Position numbers and translations under genes: made by a program
Assembly: GCF_015645465.1 (NCBI RefSeq)
Contig: NZ_JADOEL010000012.1
Coordinates: forward strand, 1-64,000
Source of the DNA: Herminiimonas contaminans
GTDB lineage: Bacteria > Pseudomonadota > Gammaproteobacteria > Burkholderiales > Burkholderiaceae_D
DNA length: 64,000 bases
Direction: 5' to 3'
In this document: positions 45,426-54,209 of the stretch, piece after piece
How positions within the stretch are numbered: position 1 is the stretch's first letter
Layout of the letters: each line of letters opens with the position of its first letter
The notes under the pieces: generated by a model
Databases searched by the model: none
What the model was told of the DNA's origin: nothing
The model's input: the letters and a program-made list of their open reading frames with translations, nothing else

Positions 45426-46298
45426 TCAGGCCGCCTTTTGCACGCCGTACTGCATTCCTTTCTCACGCAACCAGCGTCTATAGGCAATCGACATGGCATC
45501 GGCCCGGGTCGGGATTTCCGAACGCGGATCGAGCGGGATCAGTTTGGGTAGCTGGTTTTCCAGGATGGGTTTGTCCTGCCCGAAGATGAGATGCATGAAT
45601 GAAATCAGTTCGGCGTCATCACTCTCGGTATCGAAATAGGCAAAGATCGCATGCGCCAGGCAGCGGTCTTCGTCCAGTGGCTGGATTAGCAAGAAGATGA
45701 TGTCGAACTCACCCGGCCTGGTCGGGCAACTCTTGTAGAGCATGGTGGTAAATGGCTGCATGACGCGGTAGGTGTATTCGACTTCCATGCCGCCGCTGGC
45801 AGTAGGTGCCGCCTTGGGTTGCCAGAATTTGCACTCGGTGGCCCAGATTTCCCCGGTGTCGGCACGTACATCCACCTTGTAATCCTTGACTTCGGTGTAC
45901 GGCTCCTTGCCCAGCCAGTCGGTGTGGACAAAGGGAAAATGCGCCATATCCAGGAAGTTTTCGACGATGCGCAAACCGGAAGTGTGCACCCCGATTGCAC
46001 CGCAGTTGATGATGCGACGCCCGGGCTGGCTAAACTCCGGAACATCGAACAAGTCGCTTTGCGGCTCGCCCAGCGAAACCCAGATACTGTCGTAGCGCTC
46101 CTTTACCCGATACTCACCAGCATCGGCCGGGGCTGCACTGCCATGTGGTGCCGCATGCGGCTTACCGGCAGCATCACGCCACACCTTGAGGTCTTGTCCG
46201 AGCAAGCGCGTGTAGATGATTCCGTCAGGCTGCAGGGTGCGCGCCGCCGCAACCACAAACCAGTCGTTCAGTACGACCGGGTCCTTGGTAATATGCAT
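45426..46298 (-). CDS. Rieske-less oxygenase catalytic subunit (NdmC-like), copy 2
   Basis: 290 residues, clearly paralogous to the copy at 41499. It again lacks the CxH...CxxH Rieske segment, running from LKVWRDAAGKPHA to RYDSIWVSLG. It keeps VENFLDMAHFPFVH (Asp117, His120, His125) and GQDKPILENQ (probable ligand Asp242). The C-terminal block IPTRADAMSIAYRRWLR is shared by both copies. It is the first gene of the leftward run, with a strong GGAGGAG site, 249 bp from the divergent LysR gene. The two copies may act on different substrates or positions while sharing one Rieske protein and one reductase. Confidence 0.85.
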   Translation of the reverse strand: MHITKDPVVLNDWFVVAAARTLQPDGIIYTRLLGQDLKVWRDAAGKPHAAPHGSAAPADAGEYRVKERYDSIWVSLGEPQSDLFDVPEFSQPGRRIINCGAIGVHTSGLRIVENFLDMAHFPFVHTDWLGKEPYTEVKDYKVDVRADTGEIWATECKFWQPKAAPTASGGMEVEYTYRVMQPFTTMLYKSCPTRPGEFDIIFLLIQPLDEDRCLAHAIFAYFDTESDDAELISFMHLIFGQDKPILENQLPKLIPLDPRSEIPTRADAMSIAYRRWLREKGMQYGVQKAA

Positions 46299-46547
46299 CG
46301 TCTCCTCCGTGAACTATCGTTCAATCGCGGGCTCAGTGCAGATCAAGCCGCATCTTTTGATCCCTTTTATTGCAAGCTTGGACCTCTGGACTTCACACCG
46401 GCTCTGTTATGATTTCAATGCCTTTGGTGCCAGAACAATCTTGCAGATGTGGGGCACTATAGTTTTTCTCGAAGCGCTGCATAAGGGGATTCATGGGAAT
46501 GTCTATTTCATTTGTGGCACAGTGGTTTTTGCAATACCGGGAACACT
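46299..46547. promoter_or_regulatory. Divergent control region of the oxygenase/importer cluster
   Basis: This 249-bp gap separates the first oxygenase gene (leftward) from the LysR gene (rightward). By family precedent it should hold the LysR operator and both promoters. Two related stretches, TGTGGGGCACTATAGTTTTT (about 46447-46466) and TGTGGCACAGTGGTTTTT (about 46514-46531), lie ahead of the LysR gene. No consensus T-N11-A site can be chosen with confidence by eye. Confidence 0.5.
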
Positions 46548-47498
46548 ATGATTGACATCAAACTGATTGAGTCTTTCGTGCTCCTGATGCGCAACGGCAG
46601 CCTGGGGCGCGCTGAAAATGAAGGCGGCATACCCAAGACCACCATCAGCCGCCAGATCGCCAAACTGGAAGAAATACTGGGGGTGCAATTATTCCTGCGC
46701 TCGACGCGTCGCATCGCACCGACGGAAGCAGGCACTGCTTTTTATGCGCATTGCGAAAGGATTATTGCGGACTTGAACGCCGGTCTGGCCACCGCCCAGA
46801 CGGATGTACAAAACCTGTCCGAAGGATTACGCGGCGATCTCTATCTGCTGACCAATAACCACCTGAGTACCAGCTTTGTTTCCCGCGTCCTCGGCTTATA
46901 CCTGGATAGCTATCCGGGGGTAACCTGCCATCTGGATCTGGTCGGTGAGGAAATCACCAGCATCCCGGACAATGTGGATTGCTATGTTTGCTCGCAACCG
47001 CCGAACCAGCCAAACCTGGTCGCCAAGTTACTGGGGAACCTCACTTACCGGCTGTATGCCAGCCCGGAATATTTACGTCGCAACGGCACGCCTACACGCC
47101 CGGAAGACCTGGAGCAACACCCGCGTATCGTACTCACGACTTCGCCGCGCGCAGGTGGTTGGCATTTGCGTTCGCAAGATGCATCCTTCCATAGCCAGCC
47201 CCGGACCATAGTGACGACCAACGATTATTGGGTCACCAAAACCTTTGCGATAGATGGATACGGTATTGTTTTGCTGCCGGATTTTTTTACCCGCCCGGAA
47301 ATCGACGCAGGCATTTTAATCCCGCTGCTGCCGGACTGGCATGCGGACAAAGTGCCGGTGTACTGCGTTTATCAGCAGCAACGTTATATGGGAAGAAAGC
47401 TAAGGGCACTGGTGGACCTGATGGCGGATAGCTTCATGCAGATCGAAACCTTCCAGCGCTATGTCGGACATGCGATCCCGAAACGTCGCGAAAAATGA
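46548..47498 (+). CDS. LysR-family regulator of the oxygenase/importer cluster
   Basis: 316 residues from the ATG at 46548. This start puts the helix-turn-helix (DIKLIESFVLLMRNGSLGRAENEGGIPKTTISRQIAKLE) at the very N-terminus; an earlier ATG at 46512 adds 12 unlikely residues. The effector domain starts at about 90 (RGDLYLLTNNHLSTSF). The DNA-binding domain and divergent position point to control of the leftward oxygenase/transport genes. The inducer is presumably the imported substrate or an intermediate. Confidence 0.9.
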   Translation: MIDIKLIESFVLLMRNGSLGRAENEGGIPKTTISRQIAKLEEILGVQLFLRSTRRIAPTEAGTAFYAHCERIIADLNAGLATAQTDVQNLSEGLRGDLYLLTNNHLSTSFVSRVLGLYLDSYPGVTCHLDLVGEEITSIPDNVDCYVCSQPPNQPNLVAKLLGNLTYRLYASPEYLRRNGTPTRPEDLEQHPRIVLTTSPRAGGWHLRSQDASFHSQPRTIVTTNDYWVTKTFAIDGYGIVLLPDFFTRPEIDAGILIPLLPDWHADKVPVYCVYQQQRYMGRKLRALVDLMADSFMQIETFQRYVGHAIPKRREK

Positions 47499-47532
47499 AT
47501 CCAGCAGGAAATTGTTAAATAATTTTATTTAA

Positions 47533-47570
47533 TTTAAATTCAAATACTTAAATAAGTATTTGAATTTAAA
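47533..47570. repeat. 38-bp AT-rich perfect palindrome
   Basis: TTTAAATTCAAATACTTA (47533-47550) is the exact reverse complement of TAAGTATTTGAATTTAAA (47553-47570), with only AA between. It lies in the 93-bp gap between the convergent LysR and hypothetical genes. An 18-bp stem with almost no loop could act as a bidirectional terminator or extrude as a cruciform. The composition (almost no G or C) is unlike the GC-rich terminators elsewhere in the window. Confidence 0.85.
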
Positions 47571-47591
47571 ATATTAGCTTATTTAACCAGT

Positions 47592-47924
47592 TCATTTTGC
47601 CGCCAGACGCGCCTCTACCGGTGCCATAGCCCCGGTCGCCGGATGCCTTAACTTGCTGACACGCGCCACCAATACCTGCTCCAGCTGATCCTGCTGCAGC
47701 TTATGTCGCGTCAGATAATCATCCGGAATTTCTATCTCGGCGATCACCAGGCCCTGCTCCCGCAGTATCTCCAGCCCGCTGACTTTGCCAAACAAATCGA
47801 TTTGCAATCCGCTTACCGGATTGCGGATATCGATGAAACGCGGCTCTATCGCATTGATAAATTGCTGCTCATTCAGTGAATTCAAAACCGGAAAGCAGCC
47901 GCTAATTTCTATTCTTGTTTTCAT
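47592..47924 (-). CDS. Hypothetical protein
   Basis: 110 residues, soluble, with no signal peptide or membrane helix. It has an alternating beta/alpha pattern: FVFN-like strands early, IDLFGKVSGLEILREQGLVIAEIEIPDD in the middle, and a polar C-terminus. No family is recognised. It is convergent with the LysR gene. Coding status is supported by codon-like composition and the lack of a better frame; the function is unknown. Confidence 0.65.
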   Translation of the reverse strand: MKTRIEISGCFPVLNSLNEQQFINAIEPRFIDIRNPVSGLQIDLFGKVSGLEILREQGLVIAEIEIPDDYLTRHKLQQDQLEQVLVARVSKLRHPATGAMAPVEARLAAK

Positions 47925-48119
47925 ACGAACTCTGTTTTAATTTCCACATGGAAATATTATCTGCGTCTTAAAGCGCTTATTATCTGCGCTTCGTTGCGCT
48001 TTAACAAAATTAATGAGCTGCAAATTCTCTTTTGGCAATAAATTCGCGGAGCGCGAGACGACTTGAGATAAAATTCCGCCTTCCCCGCTTCTTTTACCGC
48101 CACTTAGCCGCCGTAGAGA

Positions 48120-49685
48120 ATGAAAACCAAGCTCGCGCCAACTATCCGCTCCAAGCTGGTTTTACTCGTCATGGCATGCGTGGTGCCTGCGGCCCTGATG
48201 GCCGTCCTCCTCATCACCCACGATTACCAGCGCGCCCGCGATCAGTTGCTGCTCAATTCACTGAGCACTGCCCGCGCAATGATTTCAGTTGTTGACCGCG
48301 ATTTCGCCAGTATCGAATCTTCGCTGATTACCCTGGCGACCTCACCCTACCTCGCGAATAACGATTTACGCGCCTTCTATAACCAGGCGCAGGAAGTCCT
48401 GAAAAACCAGCGCGACCAGGACGGCATCAACATCGTGCTGTCAGACAGTCAGGGCAACCAGTATCTGAACACGCATCAGCCTTACGGTTCCGCGCTGCCA
48501 CCGCATACTGAAATCATCCGCCTGGAAGAGTTATTCAAGGATGAGCAGCCGGTAATTTCCGACCTGTTTTTTGGTACCGTGTCCAAACAAAACCTGTTTG
48601 CCATTACCGTGCCTGTGCCTGGCAAGCGCGATATACGCTATAGCCTGAGTGCCGGGGTCTTGCCCGCACGCATGGATAAGCTGCTTCAACAGCAGCACGT
48701 ACCGGACGGCTGGATCGCCGCCATCTTTGACAGCACCGGCACCATCGTTGCCCGCACTGGCAACAAGCCGGAGCTGATAGGCAAAAAAGGGGTGCCTGAA
48801 ATCGTGCGCCGCATGCGCAGCACTGATGAAGACATGTTTGAAAGCGTGACCTATGACGGCACCGCGGTACAAACCGTTTTCAGCCGTTCCAAATTGTCGA
48901 ACTGGGCGCTGGCAATCGGCATCCCGACCCAGGACATCATGCATGAGCTGCGCAATACCCTGTTCCTGCTCATCCTCGCCACCATCATCCTGCTGGCTTG
49001 CAGCGTCGCCGCAGCCTGGCTGATCGGCGGCCGCATCGCCGATTCCATCCATGGCCTGACCGGCCCGGCGCTGGCGCTGGGTGCGGGCAAGCTGGTCAAC
49101 GTGCCGCCGCTGCATCTGCGCGAAGCGGATGAAGTCGGCACTTCGCTGGCACGTGCTTCGGAAATGCTGCATCAGGCGCAGCACCAGGCGAATCACGACG
49201 TCCTCACAGGTTTGGCGAATCGCGCGCTATTCCATGAAATCGTCAGCCAGCAACTGGCGCTATGCGAACGCAACAAGACGGTGCTGTCGATACTCTATAT
49301 CGACCTCGACGGCTTCAAGGCAGTCAATGACAAGTACGGCCATGAAGCGGGTGATAAATTGCTGCGCGCCGTCGCCACACGGCTGAAAACAAACAGCCGT
49401 CATTCCGACGTAGTGGCGCGACTGGGTGGCGATGAATTCGCGATGGTGATGGTTGGCGCCACCATGGACAATGCCCGTTTTGTTGCTGAAAAGATGGTGG
49501 AAGCCATTTCTGCACCTTATGTGCTGGACGACACGCTCACGTCACATATCTCTGCCAGTATAGGCGTCGCGACGTATCCGGAATCCGGCACCACCAGCGA
49601 AGGCTTGCTGCATCGCGCTGACGGTGCCATGTACAAGGCGAAGAACCTGGGACGACGACGGGTTGCACTTGCCACCTCGCATTAG
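48120..49685 (+). CDS. Membrane-bound diguanylate cyclase with periplasmic sensor domain
   Basis: 521 residues: a first transmembrane helix (about 12-33), a periplasmic CACHE-like sensory domain (about 34-280), a second helix (about 284-305), a short HAMP-like linker, and a GGDEF domain. The active-site motif is canonical GGDEF at 436-440, and the inhibitory I-site RxxD (RHSD, 427-430) stands five residues before it, so the enzyme should make c-di-GMP from GTP under product inhibition. The signal is unknown; CACHE domains often bind small organic ligands. It has its own upstream gap of 195 bp. Confidence 0.92.
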   Translation: MKTKLAPTIRSKLVLLVMACVVPAALMAVLLITHDYQRARDQLLLNSLSTARAMISVVDRDFASIESSLITLATSPYLANNDLRAFYNQAQEVLKNQRDQDGINIVLSDSQGNQYLNTHQPYGSALPPHTEIIRLEELFKDEQPVISDLFFGTVSKQNLFAITVPVPGKRDIRYSLSAGVLPARMDKLLQQQHVPDGWIAAIFDSTGTIVARTGNKPELIGKKGVPEIVRRMRSTDEDMFESVTYDGTAVQTVFSRSKLSNWALAIGIPTQDIMHELRNTLFLLILATIILLACSVAAAWLIGGRIADSIHGLTGPALALGAGKLVNVPPLHLREADEVGTSLARASEMLHQAQHQANHDVLTGLANRALFHEIVSQQLALCERNKTVLSILYIDLDGFKAVNDKYGHEAGDKLLRAVATRLKTNSRHSDVVARLGGDEFAMVMVGATMDNARFVAEKMVEAISAPYVLDDTLTSHISASIGVATYPESGTTSEGLLHRADGAMYKAKNLGRRRVALATSH

Positions 49686-49737
49686 CGCGGGCACCTCCTT
49701 ATTTACCCGAGGGTAAAAGAATCAAGAAAGACTGAGC

Positions 49738-50464
49738 ATGCGTTTTACCCCCCCACACTCTCCCGCTGCTGCGTAGCGCACTGGTCATCACGGCCGCAGC
49801 GACCAGCCTGAACCTCCACGCGGCACGGCCGATGATTACCGACGATGCGCGCATCGTAGATGCCAAAGCCTGCCAGGTCGAAAGCTGGGTCAAGGGCAAC
49901 AAGAACAGCACCGAATACTGGGCCATCCCGGCCTGCAACTTCACCGGCAACCTCGAAGTCAGCCTGGGCGCTACCGCCATCAATGAATACGGCCATACGC
50001 AAAACCACGGCTACGTCATGCAGGGCAAGACCCTGTTCAAGACGCTGGAGAAAAACGGCTGGGGCATAGGCCTGGCCTTCGGCAACTCCATGCAGCCGCG
50101 CTCGGATACCCTGCGCCATCTGCTCAGCTCGCCCTACGCTTATGTACCAGCCAGTTTCTCGTTTGCCGATGATCGCTTCGTGCTGCATACCAACGTCGGC
50201 TGGCTGCATGACAAGCCCAACAACCGCAATCGCGCCACCTGGGGCCTGGGTTCAGAAACCCAGCTGTCGGAACGTACCTGGCTGATCGCAGAAACCTTCG
50301 ATCAAAGCGCAGGCCGTCCTTTCTATCAGCTTGGTGTGCGTCACTGGCTGGTGCCTGACCATGTGCAGATCGACACCACTTACGGCAATCGCTTTGGCAG
50401 CGGCAGCGAAGAACGCTGGATCTCGATCGGTTTGCGCCTGTTGTCCGTACCGTTCCTGCCGTAA
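49738..50464 (+). pseudogene. Putative outer-membrane/exported protein, frameshifted at a poly-C tract
   Basis: From the ATG at 49738 the frame reads MRFTP then stops after a run of seven C (49748-49754). Removing one C restores a convincing signal peptide (LPLLRSALVITAAATSLNLHA) that continues without a break into the 210-residue open frame to 50464. The mature protein (about 215 residues) is rich in aromatic-alternating strands (WGIGLAFGN, RFVLHTNVGWLHD, RTWLIAETF), ending in Pro, which fits an outer-membrane beta-barrel. The motif RPMITDDARIVD resembles the start of phenol-degradation-type (MetA-like) exported proteins. It is either a pseudogene, a phase-variable gene, or a sequencing error. 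Confidence 0.7.
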
Positions 50465-50543
50465 AACACACATTGAAGCACTGCAAGATCAAGGACTTGC
50501 AAGCGCTGGTTTACGCCGATTATTTAAAGTAAATTCAGAAAGA

Positions 50544-50577
50544 AAAACAGCCACTGCAAAACTGCAGTGGCTGTTTT
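50544..50577. terminator. Strong bidirectional terminator
   Basis: AAAACAGCCACTGCA (50544-50558) and TGCAGTGGCTGTTTT (50563-50577) form a perfect 15-bp stem with a 4-nt loop, with A and T tracts at the base on both strands. It sits between the exported-protein gene and the convergent PBP1a gene. Confidence 0.92.
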
Positions 50578-50597
50578 GATTTGAGTGTCAGGTCAGA

Positions 50598-53027
50598 TTA
50601 GCCACGATACAAATCGTCGAGGCGTTTCTTCTCCCGCTCTTCAGGTGAGCCTGGCGCTGGTGCTGCCGGTGTTTGCAGCTGTGGCGTCGTGTTCGGATCG
50701 GTATTGAACATACGCTCCCAGAAACTCTTCTGTTCATCCACATCCAGCGATTTGACTGAATCGCCATTCGCGTACTCATCGTACATCCAGTCGCCGTCCA
50801 CCTGCGTGACACCCGGCGGCGCGATCTTGGCCATTTCCGGTTTGCCGCGCAAGGCGGTACGCATATAGTCGATCCAGATCGGCAAGGCCAGCGTGCCGCC
50901 GAACTCACGCGTACCGAGTGAGCGTGGCTTGTCGTAACCCATCCATGCGACCGCGACGATATCGCGACCATAACCGGCAAACCAGCCATCCATCGCATTA
51001 TCGGTAGTACCTGTTTTACCTGCCAGGTCACTACGACCCAGGCGCTGGCTGGCCAGATAGCCGGTACCGGAACGCACGACGTCACGCATCATGGAATCGG
51101 TAATAAAGGCATTGCGCGGATCGATGGCGCGTGCGGTTTCATCACCGGCCTGCGGATGCTGCGCTTCCAGCAAGACCTTGCCGCGCGCATCGACCACTTT
51201 CTCGATCAGATACGGTGCAACCTTGAAACCACCGTTGGCAAATACTGAATACGCGCCTGCCATTTGCAGCGGCGTGACCGAACCGGTACCCAGCGTCAAT
51301 GTCAGGTTGGCCGGTTGCTTGTCTGCTTCGAAGCCAAAATGGCCGAGATGCTCAATCGCGTATGCAGGCGTGATCTTGCGCAGGATGCGGATCGAAACCA
51401 GGTTCTTCGAACGCTTCAAGCCGGTACGCATGGTCACTGGACCGTCGTATTTGCCATTGTCATTACCCGGATTCCAGGCTTTGCTACCCTGCTCGCCGTC
51501 GCTGTCTTCTGCCAGCGGCGCATCATTAATCAGCGTGCCTGGCGAGAAGCCTTTTTCCAGCGCTGCCGAGTAAATGAAAGGCTTGATGGTCGAACCCGGC
51601 TGACGCCAGGCTTGCGTGACGTGATCGAACTGATTCAATGCGAAGTCGAAACCACCAACCAGCGCACGGATGGAACCATCCTGGCCATTGACTGCGACAA
51701 AGGCCGCCGCCACTTCAGGCAACTGCGAGATCATCCATTTTTTCTTCGCATCCTGTACCACGCGGATGACGGAGCCCGGCACCAGCTTCTTCTGTGCGGT
51801 CGCCTTGTCGGACAGATAAGCAGCAGCAAAGCGCAAGCCTTCGCCGGTGATCTCTACCGTTTCACCCGACAACAACTCGGCGCGTATCAGTTTGGAATTC
51901 GCCTCTGTCACCACGGCGGCGCGCAGATCGTCGCTATCCGGGTATTTGGCCAGCACGTCATCGATGGCTTGCTGTCTGTCTTCTTCATCCTTGGGCAGAT
52001 CGATAGAGCCTTCCGGTCCGCGATAGCCATGACGACGATCATAGTCCAGCACGCCACGGCGCACTGCATCATAAGCTGCGTCCTGATCCGCCTTGGTCAG
52101 CGTGGTGTAGACGGTGAAACCGCTGGTATAAATCTCGTCTTTATATTGTGCGTACATGAACTGGCGCACGGTTTCAGCCGCGTGTTCTGCGTGGGTGCGG
52201 AAACGATTGCCGTTCGGCAGCACGTTCAGTTTCTCTGCCGCGGCCTGCTTGTACTGCTCATCCGTGATGAACTTCAACTCATGCATGCGCTTGAGGATGT
52301 ACTGCTGGCGCTCGGTCGCACGCTTCGGATTGACGACCGGATTCGCGCTGGCGGGCGCTTTCGGGATACCCGCCAGCATCGCCGACTCGGCTATCGTCAG
52401 ATCCTTGATCGGCTTGCCGAAATAAATCCGCGCCGCACTGCCGAAGCCGTAGGCACGTTCACCCAGGTAGATCTGATTCATATACAGCTCAAGAATCTGG
52501 TCTTTGCTCAGGTTCTTTTCTATCCGGTAAGCGAGGATGACTTCCTGCAGTTTACGACTGTAAGTTTTCTTGCGCGTCAGCAGGAAGGTACGTGCCACCT
52601 GCATGGTGATGGTCGACGCACCCTGCGAACGGCTACGCACCAGATTAGCCAGACCGGCACGCACCACACCCAGCACATCGACGCCGCCATGCTCATAGAA
52701 GTTATTGTCTTCAATCGCGATGATCGCATTCTTCATGCTGGCCGGAATATTCGCGACCGATACGAAGTCACGGCGCTCTTCGCCGTATTCGCCGATGAGG
52801 ACGTTATCTGCGGTGTACACACGCAGTGGAATCTTGGGTTTGTAATCAGTCAGCGCATCAATGGATGGCAGGTTCGGCACGATAAAGAGCAGCGTGTAAG
52901 CGACACCCAGGATGGCAACGAAGATGGAAGCGATGAAGGCAGCGATGGCTGCTTGACGGAGCTTGATATTGGTTGGTCGTTCGGACCAGGCAACAAACTG
53001 TGATGAAATGTACGAGAAAAACCGCAA
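50598..53027 (-). CDS. mrcA: Penicillin-binding protein 1A (bifunctional peptidoglycan synthase)
   Basis: 809 residues. One N-terminal transmembrane helix (about 27-50) precedes a GT51 glycosyltransferase domain with catalytic EDNNFYEHGG (Glu106) and RSRSQGASTITMQVAR. An OB-like insert follows, then a transpeptidase domain with SxxK (GSTIKPF), SxN (RSKNLVS) and KTGTT motifs. It polymerises and crosslinks cell-wall glycan in the periplasm. The C-terminus is Pro/Ala-rich. Upstream 212 bp up to the next gene end hold the promoter but show no clear consensus. Confidence 0.95.
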   Translation of the reverse strand: MRFFSYISSQFVAWSERPTNIKLRQAAIAAFIASIFVAILGVAYTLLFIVPNLPSIDALTDYKPKIPLRVYTADNVLIGEYGEERRDFVSVANIPASMKNAIIAIEDNNFYEHGGVDVLGVVRAGLANLVRSRSQGASTITMQVARTFLLTRKKTYSRKLQEVILAYRIEKNLSKDQILELYMNQIYLGERAYGFGSAARIYFGKPIKDLTIAESAMLAGIPKAPASANPVVNPKRATERQQYILKRMHELKFITDEQYKQAAAEKLNVLPNGNRFRTHAEHAAETVRQFMYAQYKDEIYTSGFTVYTTLTKADQDAAYDAVRRGVLDYDRRHGYRGPEGSIDLPKDEEDRQQAIDDVLAKYPDSDDLRAAVVTEANSKLIRAELLSGETVEITGEGLRFAAAYLSDKATAQKKLVPGSVIRVVQDAKKKWMISQLPEVAAAFVAVNGQDGSIRALVGGFDFALNQFDHVTQAWRQPGSTIKPFIYSAALEKGFSPGTLINDAPLAEDSDGEQGSKAWNPGNDNGKYDGPVTMRTGLKRSKNLVSIRILRKITPAYAIEHLGHFGFEADKQPANLTLTLGTGSVTPLQMAGAYSVFANGGFKVAPYLIEKVVDARGKVLLEAQHPQAGDETARAIDPRNAFITDSMMRDVVRSGTGYLASQRLGRSDLAGKTGTTDNAMDGWFAGYGRDIVAVAWMGYDKPRSLGTREFGGTLALPIWIDYMRTALRGKPEMAKIAPPGVTQVDGDWMYDEYANGDSVKSLDVDEQKSFWERMFNTDPNTTPQLQTPAAPAPGSPEEREKKRLDDLYRG

Positions 53028-53164
53028 CGCGATCCCCTATTAAGTCTTAGCGTCGCAACTTTAGCAGGCATTGGCCATTTAAGTTGAAACCAATTGTTAT
53101 CTTGTTAGAAATACATTTGTCTTGCATTTGTCATTTCAACAGCTGTTTACCGGGCGCATATAGC

Positions 53165-53190
53165 AATGGCCCGCATCACAGCGGGCCATT
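53165..53190 (-). terminator. Terminator of the glycine-zipper lipoprotein gene
   Basis: AATGGCCCGC (53165-53174) and GCGGGCCATT (53181-53190) form a perfect 10-bp stem with a 6-nt loop, 50 bp after the minus-strand stop codon at 53240. T residues follow on the plus strand; on the minus strand the tail is weaker (GCTATATG). Confidence 0.7.
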
Positions 53191-53239
53191 TTGGAATGTA
53201 TACGGCTGTAAGCCGGATACTCAGTATCTGGTCTGCTAG

Positions 53240-53458
53240 TTATCTGCGACCGATTTCATTACCGATCACGCCGCCAACCGCAGCACCACCAACGGTACCC
53301 AGCGTGCTGCCACCTGTCAGGATCGCACCGCCGACGGCACCGATACTGGCACCGGTCACCATATTCCGGTCGCGGCGCGACATACCACTACAACCTGCAA
53401 CGGTAAGCACCACAACAGCAATCACGGCAGTACTGGCAATTTTTTGCATCATTTTCAT
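53240..53458 (-). CDS. Glycine-zipper 2TM lipoprotein (OsmB-like)
   Basis: 72 residues. A lipoprotein signal ends in VAGC (Cys at about 23). The mature part has glycine-zipper helices (GASIGAVGGAILTGG and GGAAVGGVIGNEIGRR), the pattern of the OsmB and Rick-17kDa-like small envelope lipoproteins. The ATG at 53458 is chosen for its GAGGTC site; one at 53470 is also in frame. These proteins are often stress-induced and of unclear function. Confidence 0.82.
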   Translation of the reverse strand: MKMMQKIASTAVIAVVVLTVAGCSGMSRRDRNMVTGASIGAVGGAILTGGSTLGTVGGAAVGGVIGNEIGRR

Positions 53459-53832
53459 CGAAGACCTCAAGACAGAGTGTTAAGACAGGTAAATAGAAAA
53501 GTTAATTACCTGTCACTGACAGCAAAGGCAGCGGAAAGATTCCCTGCCCGTCGCAGCAAATTTTCAATCTTGCCGGCACCCAACAAAATATGGAGTGACA
53601 GCTCAGGACGAAAACTGCGACAGCGGCGCCATCGTAAAAAAATCTGCCCAAGTTAGCCATCAGACAATGCAGCTACTTGCTGTAGGAATACGGGAAGGAA
53701 CCCGTTTTTAACGACGCCCGGCATCCGCTACTTTTGCAAAACTGATGAAAATAATTCGCATTTGGCCGGATTCGCTATATACGTTTGGACATAGCTAGCT
53801 ATAATCAAACCTCATTACCGTATTCAGGCTGC
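53459..53832. other. 374-bp intergenic region with leader hairpin and promoter-like site
   Basis: No convincing gene. On the minus-strand side, GACAGGTAA (53484-53492) and TTACCTGTC (53506-53514) form a 9-bp inverted repeat in the leader of the OsmB-like gene. On the plus-strand side a perfect TATAAT (53800-53805), 28 bp before the next ATG, is a good -10 element, but no good -35 stands at normal spacing. The middle part (about 53520-53750) shows nothing recognisable. Confidence 0.5.
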
Positions 53833-54114
53833 ATGATGAGCACTACACAGTATTTGGCACCCGCCGACCAGACGATCATGGAATCGCGCCGCGAAGTCTA
53901 CAAAGGCTGGAAGATCCTGGTTGAAATCTCCGGTGCCTCCCGTTATGAAGATGCCACCGTCTGCATGTACGCGCCGCGCATCGTCGTCACCGAACAGCTT
54001 TCCATCGGCTTTCGTGAGCTGGATGTCGCCACCGAGCACTGTTTTATGACGCCAGCGCAGTGTTTACAAGGCGGCATGATGATCGCGCGCGATTTTATTG
54101 ACCGGCGCGGTTAG
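53833..54114 (+). CDS. Hypothetical protein
   Basis: 93 residues from the ATG at 53833 (an upstream in-frame codon at 53785 would place the start inside the -10 element). It contains segments YKGWKILVEISG and DATVCMYAPRIVVTEQLSIGFRELDVATE, probably beta strands, and a Cys near the end (CLQGGMMIARDFID). There is no signal peptide or membrane segment. Not recognised. It is followed by another small gene after 95 bp. Confidence 0.65.
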   Translation: MMSTTQYLAPADQTIMESRREVYKGWKILVEISGASRYEDATVCMYAPRIVVTEQLSIGFRELDVATEHCFMTPAQCLQGGMMIARDFIDRRG

Positions 54115-54139
54115 CAGTTTCCCCATCTTTTGCTAGAAT
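54111..54139 (+). promoter_or_regulatory. Candidate sigma-70 promoter for the 66-residue protein gene
   Basis: TTAGCA at 54111-54116 (four of six matches to TTGACA) is separated by exactly 17 bp from TAGAAT at 54134-54139 (five of six matches to TATAAT). It would start transcription about 60 bp before the ATG at 54210. Confidence 0.5.
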
Positions 54140-54209
54140 GCGGGCGATATTGTTGTCGGAGCCCGGCAAGAAGTACATTTGGGACATTATTTAAATAAGG
54201 GAAGCAAGC

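Noticed and set aside
49832-50464. Calling the exported-protein gene as intact from the ATG at 49832
   Set aside because: The better signal peptide lies upstream in the frame restored by removing one C, and starting at 49832 would leave an exported-type protein without a signal.
51264-53003. Long plus-strand open frame (579 codons) opposite PBP1a
   Set aside because: It is fully antisense to a clear PBP1a gene, has no ribosome site or recognisable domain, and reflects codon bias of the true gene.
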